NCBI RefSeq assembly: GCF_029168945.1
Contig: NC_083604.1
Coordinates: 6,936,812-7,000,811 of the forward strand
Length of the DNA stretch: 64,000 nt
Origin: Cannabis sativa
Lineage: Eukaryota; Streptophyta; Magnoliopsida; Rosales; Cannabaceae
Reading direction: 5' to 3'
In this document: positions 23,118 through 35,047 of the stretch, piece after piece
Layout: each line of letters opens with the position of its first letter
How positions within the stretch are numbered: position 1 is the stretch's first letter
Notes under the pieces: generated by a model
Databases searched by the model: none
What the model saw: the letters and a program-made list of their open reading frames with translations, nothing else
Told to the model about the DNA's origin: nothing
Position numbers and translations under genes: made by a program

Positions 23118-24372
23118 GGGGCTCAGGTAAGTTTCTCTCACCCTGGTTTATTTTCACACATTGGGGACAATGTGCATTTAAGTTTGGGGGGGGGGAAACT
23201 TAATTTATTTTTTTCACGTTTATTTGTTTTAGTTTAGTTTGTTTTAGTTTTTTTTAGTCTTGCGTGATAGCTAAATTGAAAAATGGATTGAATTGTTGTT
23301 ATTCACTTGTGCAATGGATTGAAACATAACTGTGTGCTTGACTTGCAACTGTTTGAATTAAACTGGATGTGTGCTAGGAAGTGATTCATGTAGGTTTAAA
23401 ACATTTGCTATTCTCACATATCACCTCTGTTCTATTTGGATTGTGGAATGATTGATTGAACATGGAATAGAATTTGTTTGACATACTCTCTTGAAGCGAA
23501 ATCCTTGATGATTTTTGTTTGGAAAGTGATTTAGGCAAGTTTTCTTTGGAACGATTGAGCCTTTCAAGCCTACCTAGAAATTTTTACCATAGTATACCCA
23601 AAGTTGAGCCTTAGCCTGTTTGAAAAAAAATTTTTTACCACTTCACGGAGCTGAATTCGTTATTCTAAACTCTTTTCACCCTGAACATATTTTATTATGC
23701 CATGAGCCTTGAAGCAAGTTTGGGGGGAAATAAGTGCTGTAAGTGAAAAAAAAAAAAATATAAAGTGTAGGAATGAGAGATTGAAAAAAAAAAATAATAA
23801 GAATATGGTGTGTTGTGCCTATGAAAAAAAAAAGAAAACAAAAGTAAGAAAATTATGAGGCACACACATAAGGAAAAAAATTGTAATCTCTTATTTCTGT
23901 TTTTGGGATATATGGAAAGTAATCAAAATAAATGTCTAGGCTTGCTTGGTTAATTGTGCTTATGGTATAGTATAGCCTAAATGACTTTTTACCTACCCAT
24001 GTACCTAAGCCATGTGATTTTAACCGAAAAAGACCTATTGATTCCGAATAGAAATTTGTCAACATTAGTGGAGAGGAGTATGTCATTCAAACTTATTGAT
24101 CATGTGTTAGTGGGAAGTTGGAAAGTTAGAACAGTTGTGATATTGATGGGAATTGCGGTGCTTTATGTTTGTATGAATTACTTACTTGTAAATTGCACAT
24201 TCAACTTAGTTCTTAGAGTTGGCAAGTTGAAATTCTGGTTATTGATGGATTGAAGTTGTGCAGGTGGTGGTAACAATTAAATTGTTGGAAAGTTCAGCTA
24301 TCATTGTCAGTTTTTTTTTTAGTTTAGTCTTAGTTTACTCGGGGACGAGTAAAGAGTCAGTTTGGGGGAGTT
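23118..24372 (+). other. 3' untranslated tail of the Athila-type element
   Basis: No ORF. It contains G-runs typical of this lineage (GTTTGGGGGGGGGGAAACT at about 23182, AGTTTGGGGGGAAAT at about 23718), poly-A rich patches at 23745-23850, and the purine tract GTTTGGGGGAG at about 24360-24370, which should prime plus-strand synthesis right before the 3' LTR. Confidence 0.75.
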
Positions 24373-25561
24373 TGTTAGGCTATTTTTAGCCTATGTTTCG
24401 GATCCAATTTATGTGCATCTTTAGCTGTGTTGGGACGGAATTACGCTTGTTTTCTATGTTTTCAGGTTCTTTGGAGTAAAAGAGGTTTCGGGTGCAGAAA
24501 TTCATTGAAAGACGTGATGAGCCGAAGAAAAACTAAATTTCTGAGTTTTTGCATATCTGGCCGCGGCGATGAAGAGGCTCGCCGCGGCGAGATTCAACTT
24601 ACAGAAAGTGCCTAAATTTGGCACATTCTCGCCGCGGCGAGAGGAAGCATGGCCGCGGCGAGATCCCGTACGGACCGGGGGTATTTTCGTCCATCGAACC
24701 CTAAATTTCAAGTATAAATAGAAAACTGCGATTGGAAGTCAGGGAGAGCGATTTGGAACCCTAAAACACAGCTGAGAGCGGCAGGAAGAGCGTAGAGATT
24801 CAAGTGAAGATCCAGAATTCATCCTCAAACAGTTCTTTTCTTTATTCCTCTTTAATTTATTTATGTTGAATATTGCTATAGGAATGGTTATGGATTTGTT
24901 TCTGAACTAAATTTCCCATTTAGGGAGGATGATGATTGTTGTTTAATGTTTTGCCTAGTTAATGTTTAATTACCATTCCTCAATTCTTGTGTGTGAAATT
25001 ATCTTAATTTGTGTTTAATTTCATGTTTAAGATTGATCACCTTGTGCATGTTCTATGATCTCAATTCAAAATCTGAAAAGTGAGAATTGAGAATGCTAAA
25101 ATTAAGATAATCGATGTTCTATGTGAAACGAAAGTATTTACATGACTTATGTGACGAGTAGATTATTACTTAATGCTGATTTCATGTTAGTTTAATTAAG
25201 GAATTAATTAGATAACATGTGATTTAGAATCTAGAAGATCTGAAAGGAGCTAGGTTATTTCATAATCTGTCATTCACTCCAAGAATAGGATAGTAATTAA
25301 TCATTAACAATTTGGGTAAACAACAACAGGATTCTCCTCCCTATTGTCTCATCTTGCTAAACTTTAAACTGTGTTATTAAGTTTTCTGAATTTCTTTCAA
25401 ATTTTACTGTTTTTAAACCGTAATTGCTTTTGATTTACCGAATAGAATCATAAGTATAATTTAGTGGTACTTAATCCAATTCCCTGTGGGATCGACCTCA
25501 CCTGTGTGAGATTTACTACTTGATTGCGTATACTTGCGTAGTGTTTAAAATTATAGCAACA
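24373..25561 (+). repeat. 3' LTR of the Athila-type element
   Basis: About 1189 bp, aligned to 14364-15551 with roughly ten differences. Most lie in the last 350 bp (for example near 25240, 25267, 25329, 25369 and 25386). Confidence 0.95.
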
Positions 25562-25795
25562 TTTTGGCGTCGGTTTCTACGCCACATATGGCGTCGGTTA
25601 TTGGCTAGGAACCGACGCCATATATACCCCTATGGCGTCGGTTCCTAGCTAATAATCGACGCCATAGGGGTATATATGGCGTCGGTTCATATAAACCATT
25701 TAGCGTCGCCCTGATCAGCGTCGGTAGCGAATTTCACGAAAACCGACGCTGAAATGGCTTAAAAACCGCCTCTAAAGGGTGTTTTTGTAGTAGTG
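25562..25795. repeat. Right subterminal repeats and terminus of the CACTA element
   Basis: Five or more copies of GGCGTCGGTT and its complement AACCGACGCC, partly arranged as palindromes around CCCCTATGGCG, then AACCGCCTCTAAAGGGTG and the terminal TTTTTGTAGTAGTG. These match in type, but not exactly, the left-end TGCCGTCGGTTCC motifs. Confidence 0.85.
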
Positions 25796-25862
25796 AACCA
25801 TACCATTCTTTACTACAACTGTTTCCAAGGACCCATACCATTCTCATAAGTACTTCTAATAT
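25796..25862 (+). pseudogene. LRR receptor-kinase relic, right part
   Basis: After the AAC target duplicate, the frame completes the LRR motif left at 7817 (G-T-I-P-F). A second similar motif, FQGPIPFS in another frame, follows at about 25824-25850. Homology then fades. Confidence 0.6.
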
Positions 25863-26061
25863 TACTAATTTTTTAGTATTATTAATAACAATGTGTACAT
25901 TATAAGTTTATATATACAATTATGATATTCTTAACAAGTCTATTTTTATAAAACAAATAGTAAAAAATAATTTACAATTAGTTACTGAATTTTTTTAAAA
26001 AAATCACTAAAACTTAAATAAAACTAATATTTACGTGGCTCGCCACGTAACTTTTATCTAG
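25863..26061. mobile_element. Possible Helitron 3' end
   Basis: TTACGTGGCT/CGCCACGTAA (26031-26050) is an almost perfect 20-bp hairpin. Seven bases later, CTAG at 26058-26061 is followed by T. Hairpin, short spacer and CTRR before T is the Helitron 3' terminus rule. A 5' TC end was not located, so the left limit given is arbitrary. Confidence 0.5.
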
Positions 26062-26493
26062 TATATATATAGTCGTGGTGCAGAAACGAATGTGATGACG
26101 TGGGACCAATATTATGATGACTTGGTCATCTTCTACGTGTCAATATTTTCAAATAAATAAAGCCACTCCAGAGGAAGAATATTAATATTATAGTTAGTTT
26201 ATACGATATCATCATATACATATACACTATATATCTCTATAAAGATGATGGTTTTAGTTTTAGGATTATTTATTAGTAAATGTTAAATTTAATATTAAAT
26301 TAATACAGAAATAATAAAATTCTAACACAATTTTTTTTTTCTATTTCAATTACAAGACTAAAACTTACGTACGTTAAAACTATATATTTTTTTTTATTAT
26401 TATAGTATACAAATAATATGTATACAAAAAATTTAATTATAAATATATTATTTAAATATTAAAAAATTAATAAAAACGATTTGGCGTAATCTT
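26062..26493. other. AT-rich intergenic, no gene seen
   Basis: Only AT-rich sequence with a short GATGACGTGGGACC patch near 26094. Confidence 0.5.
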
Positions 26494-26832
26494 GCTACAA
26501 AAAAATATTAATTTTAGTGACAACTTTTTAGTCACAACATAATTTTTTTGTGACTTTTTTGAATGGACTAAATGTTACTTTTAGTTACAATAAAATGTTA
26601 CTTGTGACTAAAACATAATATTTAGTTACAAGTTGTCACTAATTTAACTTTAATCACAACAAGTATTGTGACTAAAAATACATTTAGTCATAATAAATTA
26701 TAATTTTTGTGATTAATACTTTTATTCACGGACCTTTTAGTCACAATATAAAAATCATGATTTATAATTAGTCAATTTTTTCACTTTGAATCACAAGTTT
26801 TATTGTGACTAAAAGTATAATTTTTTGTAGTG
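26494..26832. mobile_element. CACTA-derived MITE with TTAGTCACAA motifs
   Basis: Ends CTACAAAAAAATATTAATTT (left) and ...AATTTTTTGTAGTG (right) are inverted. The interior is built from TTAGTCACAA / TTGTGACTAA motifs in both orientations. Length is about 339 bp, with no coding capacity. The same motifs make up the subterminal array at 33320-33610, so it is probably a non-autonomous relative of the second CACTA element. Confidence 0.7.
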
Positions 26833-29800
26833 AGTGTGACACTAATATTAATAGTGAGTGACACTGTAGAGAATGTTATATTTATGATAGCTTTTAGAGT
26901 GGTTGGAATAATTTTAGTGTGAATCAACAAAATGATATTTTAGTGTTCCTTCTTAAGTTCAAAAATCTTCGTCCCTAATATAAAAAATTTACATGAGGTA
27001 TTCTAATATTATTAGTGTAAACTATTATATCATAATATCATATAGGGAATTTTTTTTTTAAATTATGTTTTATTTATAATTTTACGGCTAAATTTTTTTA
27101 TTTATACAAAAATATATTTTTAAAGTTTTAAAATTATGTTTTTTTTAAAAAAAAAGTAAGAAAACAACTAAAAAATAACAAGAAAATCAATCTCACGATA
27201 ACTATAAATCAACTATAAAAAAAAATTGATTTATAATAAAAAAAAAAGAAAAAAAAACCTCATGACAATTATAATAAAACTATATATATAAAAATTGTTT
27301 ATTGTTTTTATTGTAAAGCGTATTTTTGTAAATAAAAAAATTTAAAGGGTAAAAATAAAATATTTTCCTTATTCATGTGTTTTTGTAATTTTTGGTCAGT
27401 AAAAATTTCTATAATATAAAATCCATTATTCAATTATACGGTATACTATATACACATAATATTTCCTCATATTGAGAATTGTTTATTTGTTCATAAAAAT
27501 ATTATTTCTGATAATATAATTTAATATCAAATTACATATTTTAATTTAGTAAGTAATAGGCAGAAATTGAAAAAAAATTGATCTGGATTATTAATCAATA
27601 ACACATCTTCTCCCAAATTAAATCAAGTCAATTGAAGTGATAATAACATGAGTGATCATCCAAATATAATTATGTAAGATTGCTAATCATTTATAAAGCC
27701 CCATATCTTATACATACTCATACTCATATTGTATGTAGTAGGTGGGCTATATAATAAGAGTTGCTATAGGTTATTGTATAGCAATGGCCAATGGTGATAG
27801 TAAATAGTTAGTGATGAGGGCATGTGTTATAATAAATAATAAGTAGCTACTTATTATTATTTCTCTGAAAACTGAATTGAATTAGGTCACATGGGGTCCG
27901 TACCATCCGTCCAGAGGCTGACATGGGCATCTCTTTTTCTCTCTCTCTTCTCTATATTGGAAAAGGGCACGTTAACCCATGTGAGCTTTGTTCCCCTCCA
28001 CCAATTATATATTCTTCTTCTTCTTCTTCTTATAATGTATTGGGGGGTTTTGGATTGGGCCCCATTTGAGAGGAGTACTACTACTGCTTATTATTAGGTC
28101 AAATATGAGCCCCTTTGTTTTTTCATTTTTGATCAGAATCTTAGCTCCAAAGGGCAGGCCCTTAATGGTGGTTTGCTGAGTACCCAATCGACTATAAGTA
28201 CTTCTATACATGATACACGTAATTCCCATATATAGGGTCGAATATCATACGTGTATATATATACCTTAATTATTAATTTATATTTATATTAGAATATAGT
28301 TAGACACAACACAAACACAACACATATTGGAGAATGGAGATGTTTGCCAATTAATAATACTAGTCCCAACCAAAGTTAATTAATAGTCCATAGTCCTGCA
28401 TTCTGTGATTTTTGATGAGTAGAAGGATGACTTTTGTTTTGTAACATTATTATTATCATCAATATCCCACTTATTATAAATTTATAATATATGTGTCACT
28501 TTTGGGTTGTTGAAACCTGGCATGTGTAAATTATTCTGATGATCAGCCAATTTTCTTGTTGATTATATATGAATAATGTGTGTACACCAATGATATGATA
28601 TATTTGGGTTGAGTTGAGTTGGGGCCCTTAATATATATAGTATCATGTGTAGTATGATATAATGTGGATAAGATGGATATATATGTAGCCTCATATATAT
28701 ATATGAATATGAATATTAGCTTAATTAGCTCCTTATGCTGCATACTTTACGCTAAATTTACTAATAATTTAGGTCATACAAAATATGACACATTCATTGG
28801 AATTATTGGGAGTCAATTTTGTCTCATAAAAAGGTGCATATTTCTCCTCTATTCACAAATCAATATTTGGTTGATAGGATAATGATTAATCATTCCAATT
28901 AAGTTTGAATATATTCAATTAATTAATCAAATTTAATTACGTTAAAATCTAATCTATGTGTACACATATAAACAAATTGTAGTATGCAATTCCATTTTGT
29001 GAAGAAGAAATAATACAATATTATAAATATCTGATGTCATAACTCATAATAAACAATACAATAGGTATTAGGTACCGGCACTTTTTATTAATAATTAGGT
29101 AAATATTATTTTAAATTTTGAGTTTTACAAAAATTAATTAAGACTTTCTGTTTTATTAAATAATAAATTAAATTTTGTATTTTTTTAAAATATAGTACAA
29201 AATAATATTTTAAGTTCAATTTTTGTTATATTTATTTTAATATAACTACTTAAGCAATTTTATTAGAACAAATAAATATGAAAATGTAATCATAACACGT
29301 ATACATTCAAGTCATGTTATTATTATATTTTATTTTGACAAAAAATAGCTCACGACCCATACTATTATTTGGTAGTACTATTTAAAAAAAAAAATTCATA
29401 TTTTAAATTATTATTTAACAAAAATAGAGGAGGTTTAAAATTTTCAGAGGGTTCAAAATTGTATATGCGGTTATTAATTTAGTTATTTTTTTATATATAA
29501 AATTTATCCCCCATAATGATGTGTAACAAAAGAAATGCAAAAATGTATATGTTGAAAAAAACATATCAAATCAAATTTAAATCAAGTTGTTCTATATAGT
29601 GATATAAATGTAATAGTAATAAATAATAATACCCCTTTCACATCGATCCAAGGTGAATAAATATTGACAAGAAATCACTATCTGTTTTGTGAATTTATAG
29701 TATACATATAGTTACCCCTCTCTATTTTTGGTTGACACCACTACTATTTTGTGAAACATATATATACATATATATTATTACTAGAGGGAGGGAGACATAA

Positions 29801-30618
29801 ATTTATGATAGGAGTGATATATAATTAATAAAAAGGTTTTAATAATTTCAGCCGTTGTTTTTTATTTTTATTATTTGGGTTAAAGTTGAAGTGTTGAAAA
29901 TAGTGTGGTATAATTATGGAAGCTCACGTGGTTGAATAGTATGCATTTATGTAAACGGCATAACAAAAGTGATAAATATATGAATAAAAGAAGTAGGGAC
30001 CAATAATACACAATACCTCTTATTTTCAACCACATTTATTTCATAAATATTATTATATATTTCTTTCTTTTCGTTTTTATAAAACCATGAATAATTAAGT
30101 CCATTCACATACAATATGCTCTCCTAAACTTCCAAAAAAAAAAAAAAAAGTAAAGTTGCAGTACATGTACATGGAAAATTCTTTAGTACATGATGCCTTT
30201 TTGGGTTTTGGCCATGTATGGATATAGAAGCCTTTTTATTTTGATACGTTTTTTTTAATAGTAATGTATAATATATAGTTATTTATTAGCATTTTTTTTT
30301 AATTTTCGTAAAATTTCTATAAGAATATACAATCCTAATAAAAAAACTATACAGGTTTGCACCGGGCCTATAAAACAAGTTTTAAAATAACATAATTTCG
30401 TATTCTTAATGATGCATAATTTTCATTATTTTTAACTTCATACAAATTTTTTTAGAAAAATTATAATTTACAGTATTAAAAATATAAAATATATTATTTA
30501 AGAAATTATTTTGCAAATATATAAAAATAACAAAAAAAAAAAATTGTAAAAATATGGTTGTACGAAATTTTAAATATTATTTTTACGATTTTATTTACAG
30601 AAAATAAAGTCTTTTGAG
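26833..30618. other. Gene-poor AT-rich region
   Basis: No gene supported. 27880-28170 is less AT-rich and looks low-copy, with CT-rich (TTTTTCTCTCTCTCTTCTCT) and a (TTC)n run at 28012-28031; it could be regulatory DNA, but no gene is nearby. Several poly-A/T and (TA)n tracts occur. Confidence 0.5.
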
Positions 30619-30849
30619 GTATTTTACACGCGTATAAAATATAAAATAGTCACGTGTGTAATACATTGTTTGAACGTAATTTTCGGCGTGAAACTTTTCT
30701 AAATTTTTTAAAATTTTACAAGATGTCTTAAATAACTATAACGTATATGACCATGAGAAAAACTTTGACTAAAAAATTATTTCGGGTGCTAAAACAGATA
30801 AAAGTGTATCAATGTATCCATTTTAAGAGGGTGCATTGTAGAATTTTCG
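30619..30849. mobile_element. Half copy of the foldback element at 1341-1757
   Basis: Matches the right half of the 1341-1757 element (TATTTTACACGCGTATAAAA, TGTTTGAACGTAATTTTCGG, CCATTTTAAGAGGGTG). The left arm is absent, so this is a truncated or deleted copy of the same family. Confidence 0.8.
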
Positions 30850-32163
30850 ACGTGCGTTTTTCAAACTTTTAAATTGATGTGAGATATCAATTACATATTA
30901 GACAAGTACTCCTATATATATATATATATATATGCTATTTTAGTTTTGTTTTTTGTTTTGCAAAAACTAATTTTCGCTTTTCATAAATTTGAGAGAAAGG
31001 GTAGTAATAATTAAACAATAATATATATATATATATACAGCTTAATTAATTATTAATTATATGCATAGTACGTACTAATAATATTTAAGCGCGTACGAGG
31101 AGTCGAAAGCAAGTTCAACTTTAAATATTTGTTGTATATATATATAGTGTAATTATATATTAATAATTATAATTTTCCTCTCTAATAATTGATTAAAATG
31201 GATTAATATTCAGTAAGACATAATAATAATAATTATACAAATGCAAGTGATGGATGATTTAGTAAATTGTATATATGTAGTCTACGACAAGCGTTTTCAA
31301 CACATTATTAGGGGCCTTATAATCATAGAGAGAATCCTAAATATAAATAATAGTTAAATCTCATCATCATCATTTTTGTTAATATTAATTTGGTGAATAT
31401 TGGCCAATGCAATTGCAACTTGGTATGTTCCATCTTCACACCCATCACATGCTTATTATATTTATACAGAATATATAATCGAAGATTAATTAATTATTTC
31501 TTTATAAATATATATTTATATATTTATATATATCACAATAGATGAGATGAGGAGCAAGAGCATGTGGTTGGCAGAAGCTGCATTGATGCTTATACATAGT
31601 GGTTTTTCATCACCATTGATTCTCTTATATTGCTAATTAAGGTACCCCATTTAACCCTATAATATATATATAAATATATATATATATATTTATATATTTA
31701 TATATCAACTCGTTATTTGACCAATCACCAATGGGAACTCATCGGATTTTTCTTTTTTGTATATAAATTGACTAAAGGGGGGACATGCATTATAATTCAT
31801 ATGATCATCTAAATATATATATGTCAATGCATGTATTAATATATATGAAAATTAATTGTACATTTTTTGTAATCCAACTATACATATATTAATGCATTAT
31901 AATAACACCGTCAATAAGGATTTATATTATAGCATTGCCTGACTATAATGAGGAAATGCAAAATGTTTTGGGCATAAATATATAATATATATATAAAGAA
32001 AATGTCAAAATGTGATCATATTATTCAAATAAATCATTTAAATTAATTAGGTAAATTAATAATAGGGGGTGTATATGTATAAGTCGTGGTATATTAAGTG
32101 GTACATTTATAAGGTACAATAATAATCAGTCAAATATTTGTATAAGTAGAGAAGTGTTAAAAG
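30850..32163. other. AT-rich intergenic with (TA)n tracts
   Basis: No coding signal. (TA)n runs near 30915-30932, 31020-31037 and 31660-31705. Confidence 0.5.
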
Positions 32164-32280
32164 GGTATCAGTGGTGCCTAGCACCCTTTTATGTGTTAAT
32201 TTAATATAATAGTTTTTAGAGAATATTGCTAGCCAATCGCAACGCGACATATCAAGAAAGTGCTAGACACCATTAGTACC
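32164..32280. mobile_element. Small TIR element (MITE)
   Basis: GGTATCAGTGGTGCCTAGCA at the left pairs with the complement of AGTGCTAGACACCATTAGTA(CC) at the right. About 117 bp. A related sequence (TTTTTAGAGAATAT(C/T)GCTA ... CTAGACACACTGAAACC) lies at 61441-61527. Confidence 0.65.
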
Positions 32281-33060
32281 TAATAGCAATGCTTGTATAA
32301 GTAGCTAGAGAGATATCCAATTGGCGCCAAAGACGGAATTTATATGATGAGAGAATTAGAAAGCATAATAACATGGGTACGTACGTACACTTGATGTATC
32401 ATATATATAATATATATGATTATATTGACGACCTCTTAATGATTGGATCATGTGTTGTGTGTTATTATAATTACATATAATAATATGGATTTAATTAGTT
32501 ATAACAGCAAATTCTTTCCTTTAATTCTGGCTTTAATTATTATTATTATTATTAACCTTTTGTTTTCCCACTTAATTTACCAACTTTTAGAGAGCAATTA
32601 AGTCAACTTTTTATTATTCTTACACATGACATTCCTTTTTATCGGTTTTCTCTCCCTTTAATTTTGTATATATAGATATATATATATATATAAAAAAAAT
32701 TTAATGTGTGTGATTTCTTGGCTGAGACGATTTGTTGTCACATGAATAAGTTATATATAGTGATAGATATAATATATTAAAACTACTAAAGTTGATGATC
32801 ATGAATCATTGTGTTCTTAATATATAATTAACTTTAATTAAGTTGTAATCCAATCCCCGTGAATAAATGAATATAATTTAATGAACGATAAGGTATATAT
32901 AAATGTAATAATATAATTTTGTATATATGATGTTCTGATTTTTTGAAAGAAACTAAAAAAAATACCGTCGGTTATTTTTTCCCTTAAAAAATAATTTTAT
33001 GTAATTTTTATGTTAAATTTTTCTTGTATAAATTAATAATTAAATAATGTTTATTGCTTA
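32281..33060. other. AT-rich intergenic, no gene seen
   Basis: Only simple AT-rich sequence up to the presumed left edge of the second CACTA element. Confidence 0.5.
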
Positions 33061-33099
33061 CCACCAAAAAAAAAAAAACAAAACTTGGCTTTTTGGCTA

Positions 33100-33610
33100 A
33101 AAGTGAAAAATATCATCACCAAAAGTTTTAGTCCTAATTTTTTCTTGTGACGGCGTTGTGGTTAAAAAGTTCGTGATTAAAAGTTTTAGTTATAATAAAA
33201 AAAAATACTATGAGTACTAAGTCACAATTAATCTTTGTGACTAAATGTCACAACAATTAAGTCACAACCACCTAGCCACAAATTATTTATCTTTGGTGAC
33301 AATATTTATTGTCATTAATATTTACTTAGTCACAAAAAAATTGTGACTAATATTTTTTTAGTCACAATAAAAAATTGTGACTAATATTTCTTTAGTTACA
33401 ACCGAAAATTGTGGCTAATATTTCTTTATGCACAACAAAAAATTGTGGTTGATATATCTTTAGTTACAACAAAAATTTGTGGCTGATATTTTTTTAGTCA
33501 TAACAAAAAATTGTAACTAATATTTTTGTAATCACAACAAAAATTTATCACTAATACTTATTGACCCACAATTTTTTATTGTCACTAATATTTTTTTAGT
33601 TGCAACTCAT
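33100..33610. repeat. Subterminal array of TTAGTCACAA / TTGTGACTAA units
   Basis: About eight degenerate units of roughly 40 bp (TTTAGTCACAA(C/T)AAAAAAT, then TTGTGACTAATATTT) between 33320 and 33610, each a small palindrome, with looser copies from 33100. This is the structure expected for the TNPA-binding subterminal region of a CACTA element. Confidence 0.8.
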
Positions 33611-34185
33611 TATCAATCTAAAATAAAATATGTAGATATTAGATAATGATGACATTAATAATTTTTTTTTATTAAATGTATTCTACAACCTTTTTCTCAA
33701 AATTAAGTCACATAAAAATAAGACAAACAAATTCAAAACCCAATTAAAATGGTTTATTCATCAATTTGACCCATCAATGATCTCTTGAAATTCAATCTAA
33801 AAATAAAGTAATATCAATCAACCTAAACAATCAAATCATCATATGTTTTTCACCGAGCTCCATCCTTCAATCCTTGTTGTTCCAATCCCCACTGCGCATT
33901 ATGTAACATCACTATTGCTTGTCCCTAGACAACTCAGACCAAATTCATCCAATTTTAAATTTTCAAACAACTTATGATAGCATAGATAATAAAATGAGTA
34001 AAAATTTAAGTAATAATAGATAAAAATTTAAGTAAAAATTTAAGTCACATTCGAGATTTATCAAAGAAGCAAGACACTAATTAAGTTAATCTTTATAAAG
34101 GGAAAGAAGATAAAAAAATTTATAAACAAATATAAACAAAAAATCATCGATTATGGAGAATAACCCATCAAGTATAGGCCAAGTC
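33611..34185 (-). other. 3' region of the second CACTA element
   Basis: Sequence between the subterminal array and the Copia insertion. It probably contains the last exon and 3' UTR of the TNPA-like gene, but no clear reading frame survives. 34181-34185 is the AAGTC target copy. Confidence 0.4.
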
Positions 34186-34637
34186 TGTTAGAATACTGTA
34201 AATCTGTATATAGCCCAAATTAATTCATGAGAATTAAACAATAAGATTAAGGAATAGCGGAAGCGTACCGGAGTCCATAGAATCGATTTTGTAATGACCT
34301 TTAATTGATATGATCTTCCAATTTGCATCAAAACCTTTCTCTGTAGTTTTTCTCTTGGTGATGGGGATACAAGAGTGAAAAGATACGATGCAAATGGGGA
34401 CCATTACCCGTTATATTACCAACAGACAAACCTGTTGGCAATATTTTTGACTATTTCTATTTGGCCCCTCATCAATATAGAAATTGTCTAATTGGTATCC
34501 ACATATTAAAATCATGACAATCATGCCCTTAAGTCATAAACTTTATTCCAAAATAGACCACATAAATTTGACTTATTTATTTGATGACCCAACACACATT
34601 TTATATATACAATTGTGACCCTAATAAATTTCTAACA
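34186..34637 (-). repeat. 3' LTR of the Copia element
   Basis: 452 bp, about 98.5% identical by eye to 40252-40703. Preceded on the minus strand by the purine tract AGTGGGAGAT. Confidence 0.95.
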
Positions 34638-35047
34638 ATCTCCCACTGGGTCACATATGTATACATATAAATGTGTTAACCTTATTGAGCTCATAACTTT
34701 GTCATCATAACCATAGGCATGTGCAATCTCGTCCATTAACTATATCAACATAGGATCAAAGCGATTTTCGTTGTATCAATCACAACTAAACCCATCAATG
34801 GTCACATACATCAACATAGCCAAATGACATAGATCAATCATGATAATGTGGTATGAAAATTACATGCATGGTGATCTATTCATGTCAATTTTCAATTGGT
34901 CCTACTTTACTTTATGGAGATCAAAACTTTATTTTAAATGTACAAAGTGAAATAAACTGAATAACATAATTTCTGATCAGAAAAATATCCAAATACACAT
35001 GTTTCATAAAACAAATAAAACACACTAAAGACAAACTCCCACTAAAT

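Larger units (their letters stand above)
14364..25561 (+). mobile_element. Athila-type Ty3/gypsy LTR retrotransposon, full length
   Basis: The LTRs at 14364-15551 and 24373-25561 both run TGTTAGGC...GCAACA. The 5-bp target TTTTG is duplicated at 14359-14363 and 25562-25566. A tRNA-Asp-type primer site follows the left LTR and a purine tract precedes the right one. Internal order is gag, protease, RT, RNase H, integrase, an extra ORF, and a long untranslated tail, as in the Athila/Calypso lineage. The LTRs differ at about ten positions, so the insertion is young, yet gag-pol has many frameshifts. Confidence 0.95.
7818..25795 (+). mobile_element. CACTA (En/Spm-like) DNA transposon, with a nested retrotransposon
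   Basis: The ends are CACTACTACAATGTTTGCCT at 7818 and ...GTGTTTTTGTAGTAGTG at 25795, inverted with respect to each other. Both subterminal regions contain the GCCTCTAAA/TTTAGAGGC block. The 3-bp target AAC is duplicated at 7815-7817 and 25796-25798. The cargo is a broken TNP2 transposase (9932-12008) and a ULP1-like protease gene (12107-14027). About 11.2 kb of its span is a later Athila-type insertion (14364-25561), so the transposon itself is about 6.8 kb. Confidence 0.93.

Noticed and set aside
27891..28097. 68-codon plus-strand frame in the gene-poor region
   Set aside because: No homology, no splice partners, low-complexity content; treated as chance.
31540..31650. Possible microRNA precursor near GAGGAGCAAGAGCATGTGG
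   Set aside because: No convincing complementary arm and no match to a known plant miRNA that I can recall with confidence.
33320..33610. CRISPR-like array of short repeats
   Set aside because: The units are palindromic, degenerate and without unique spacers, in plant nuclear DNA; they fit a CACTA subterminal array.
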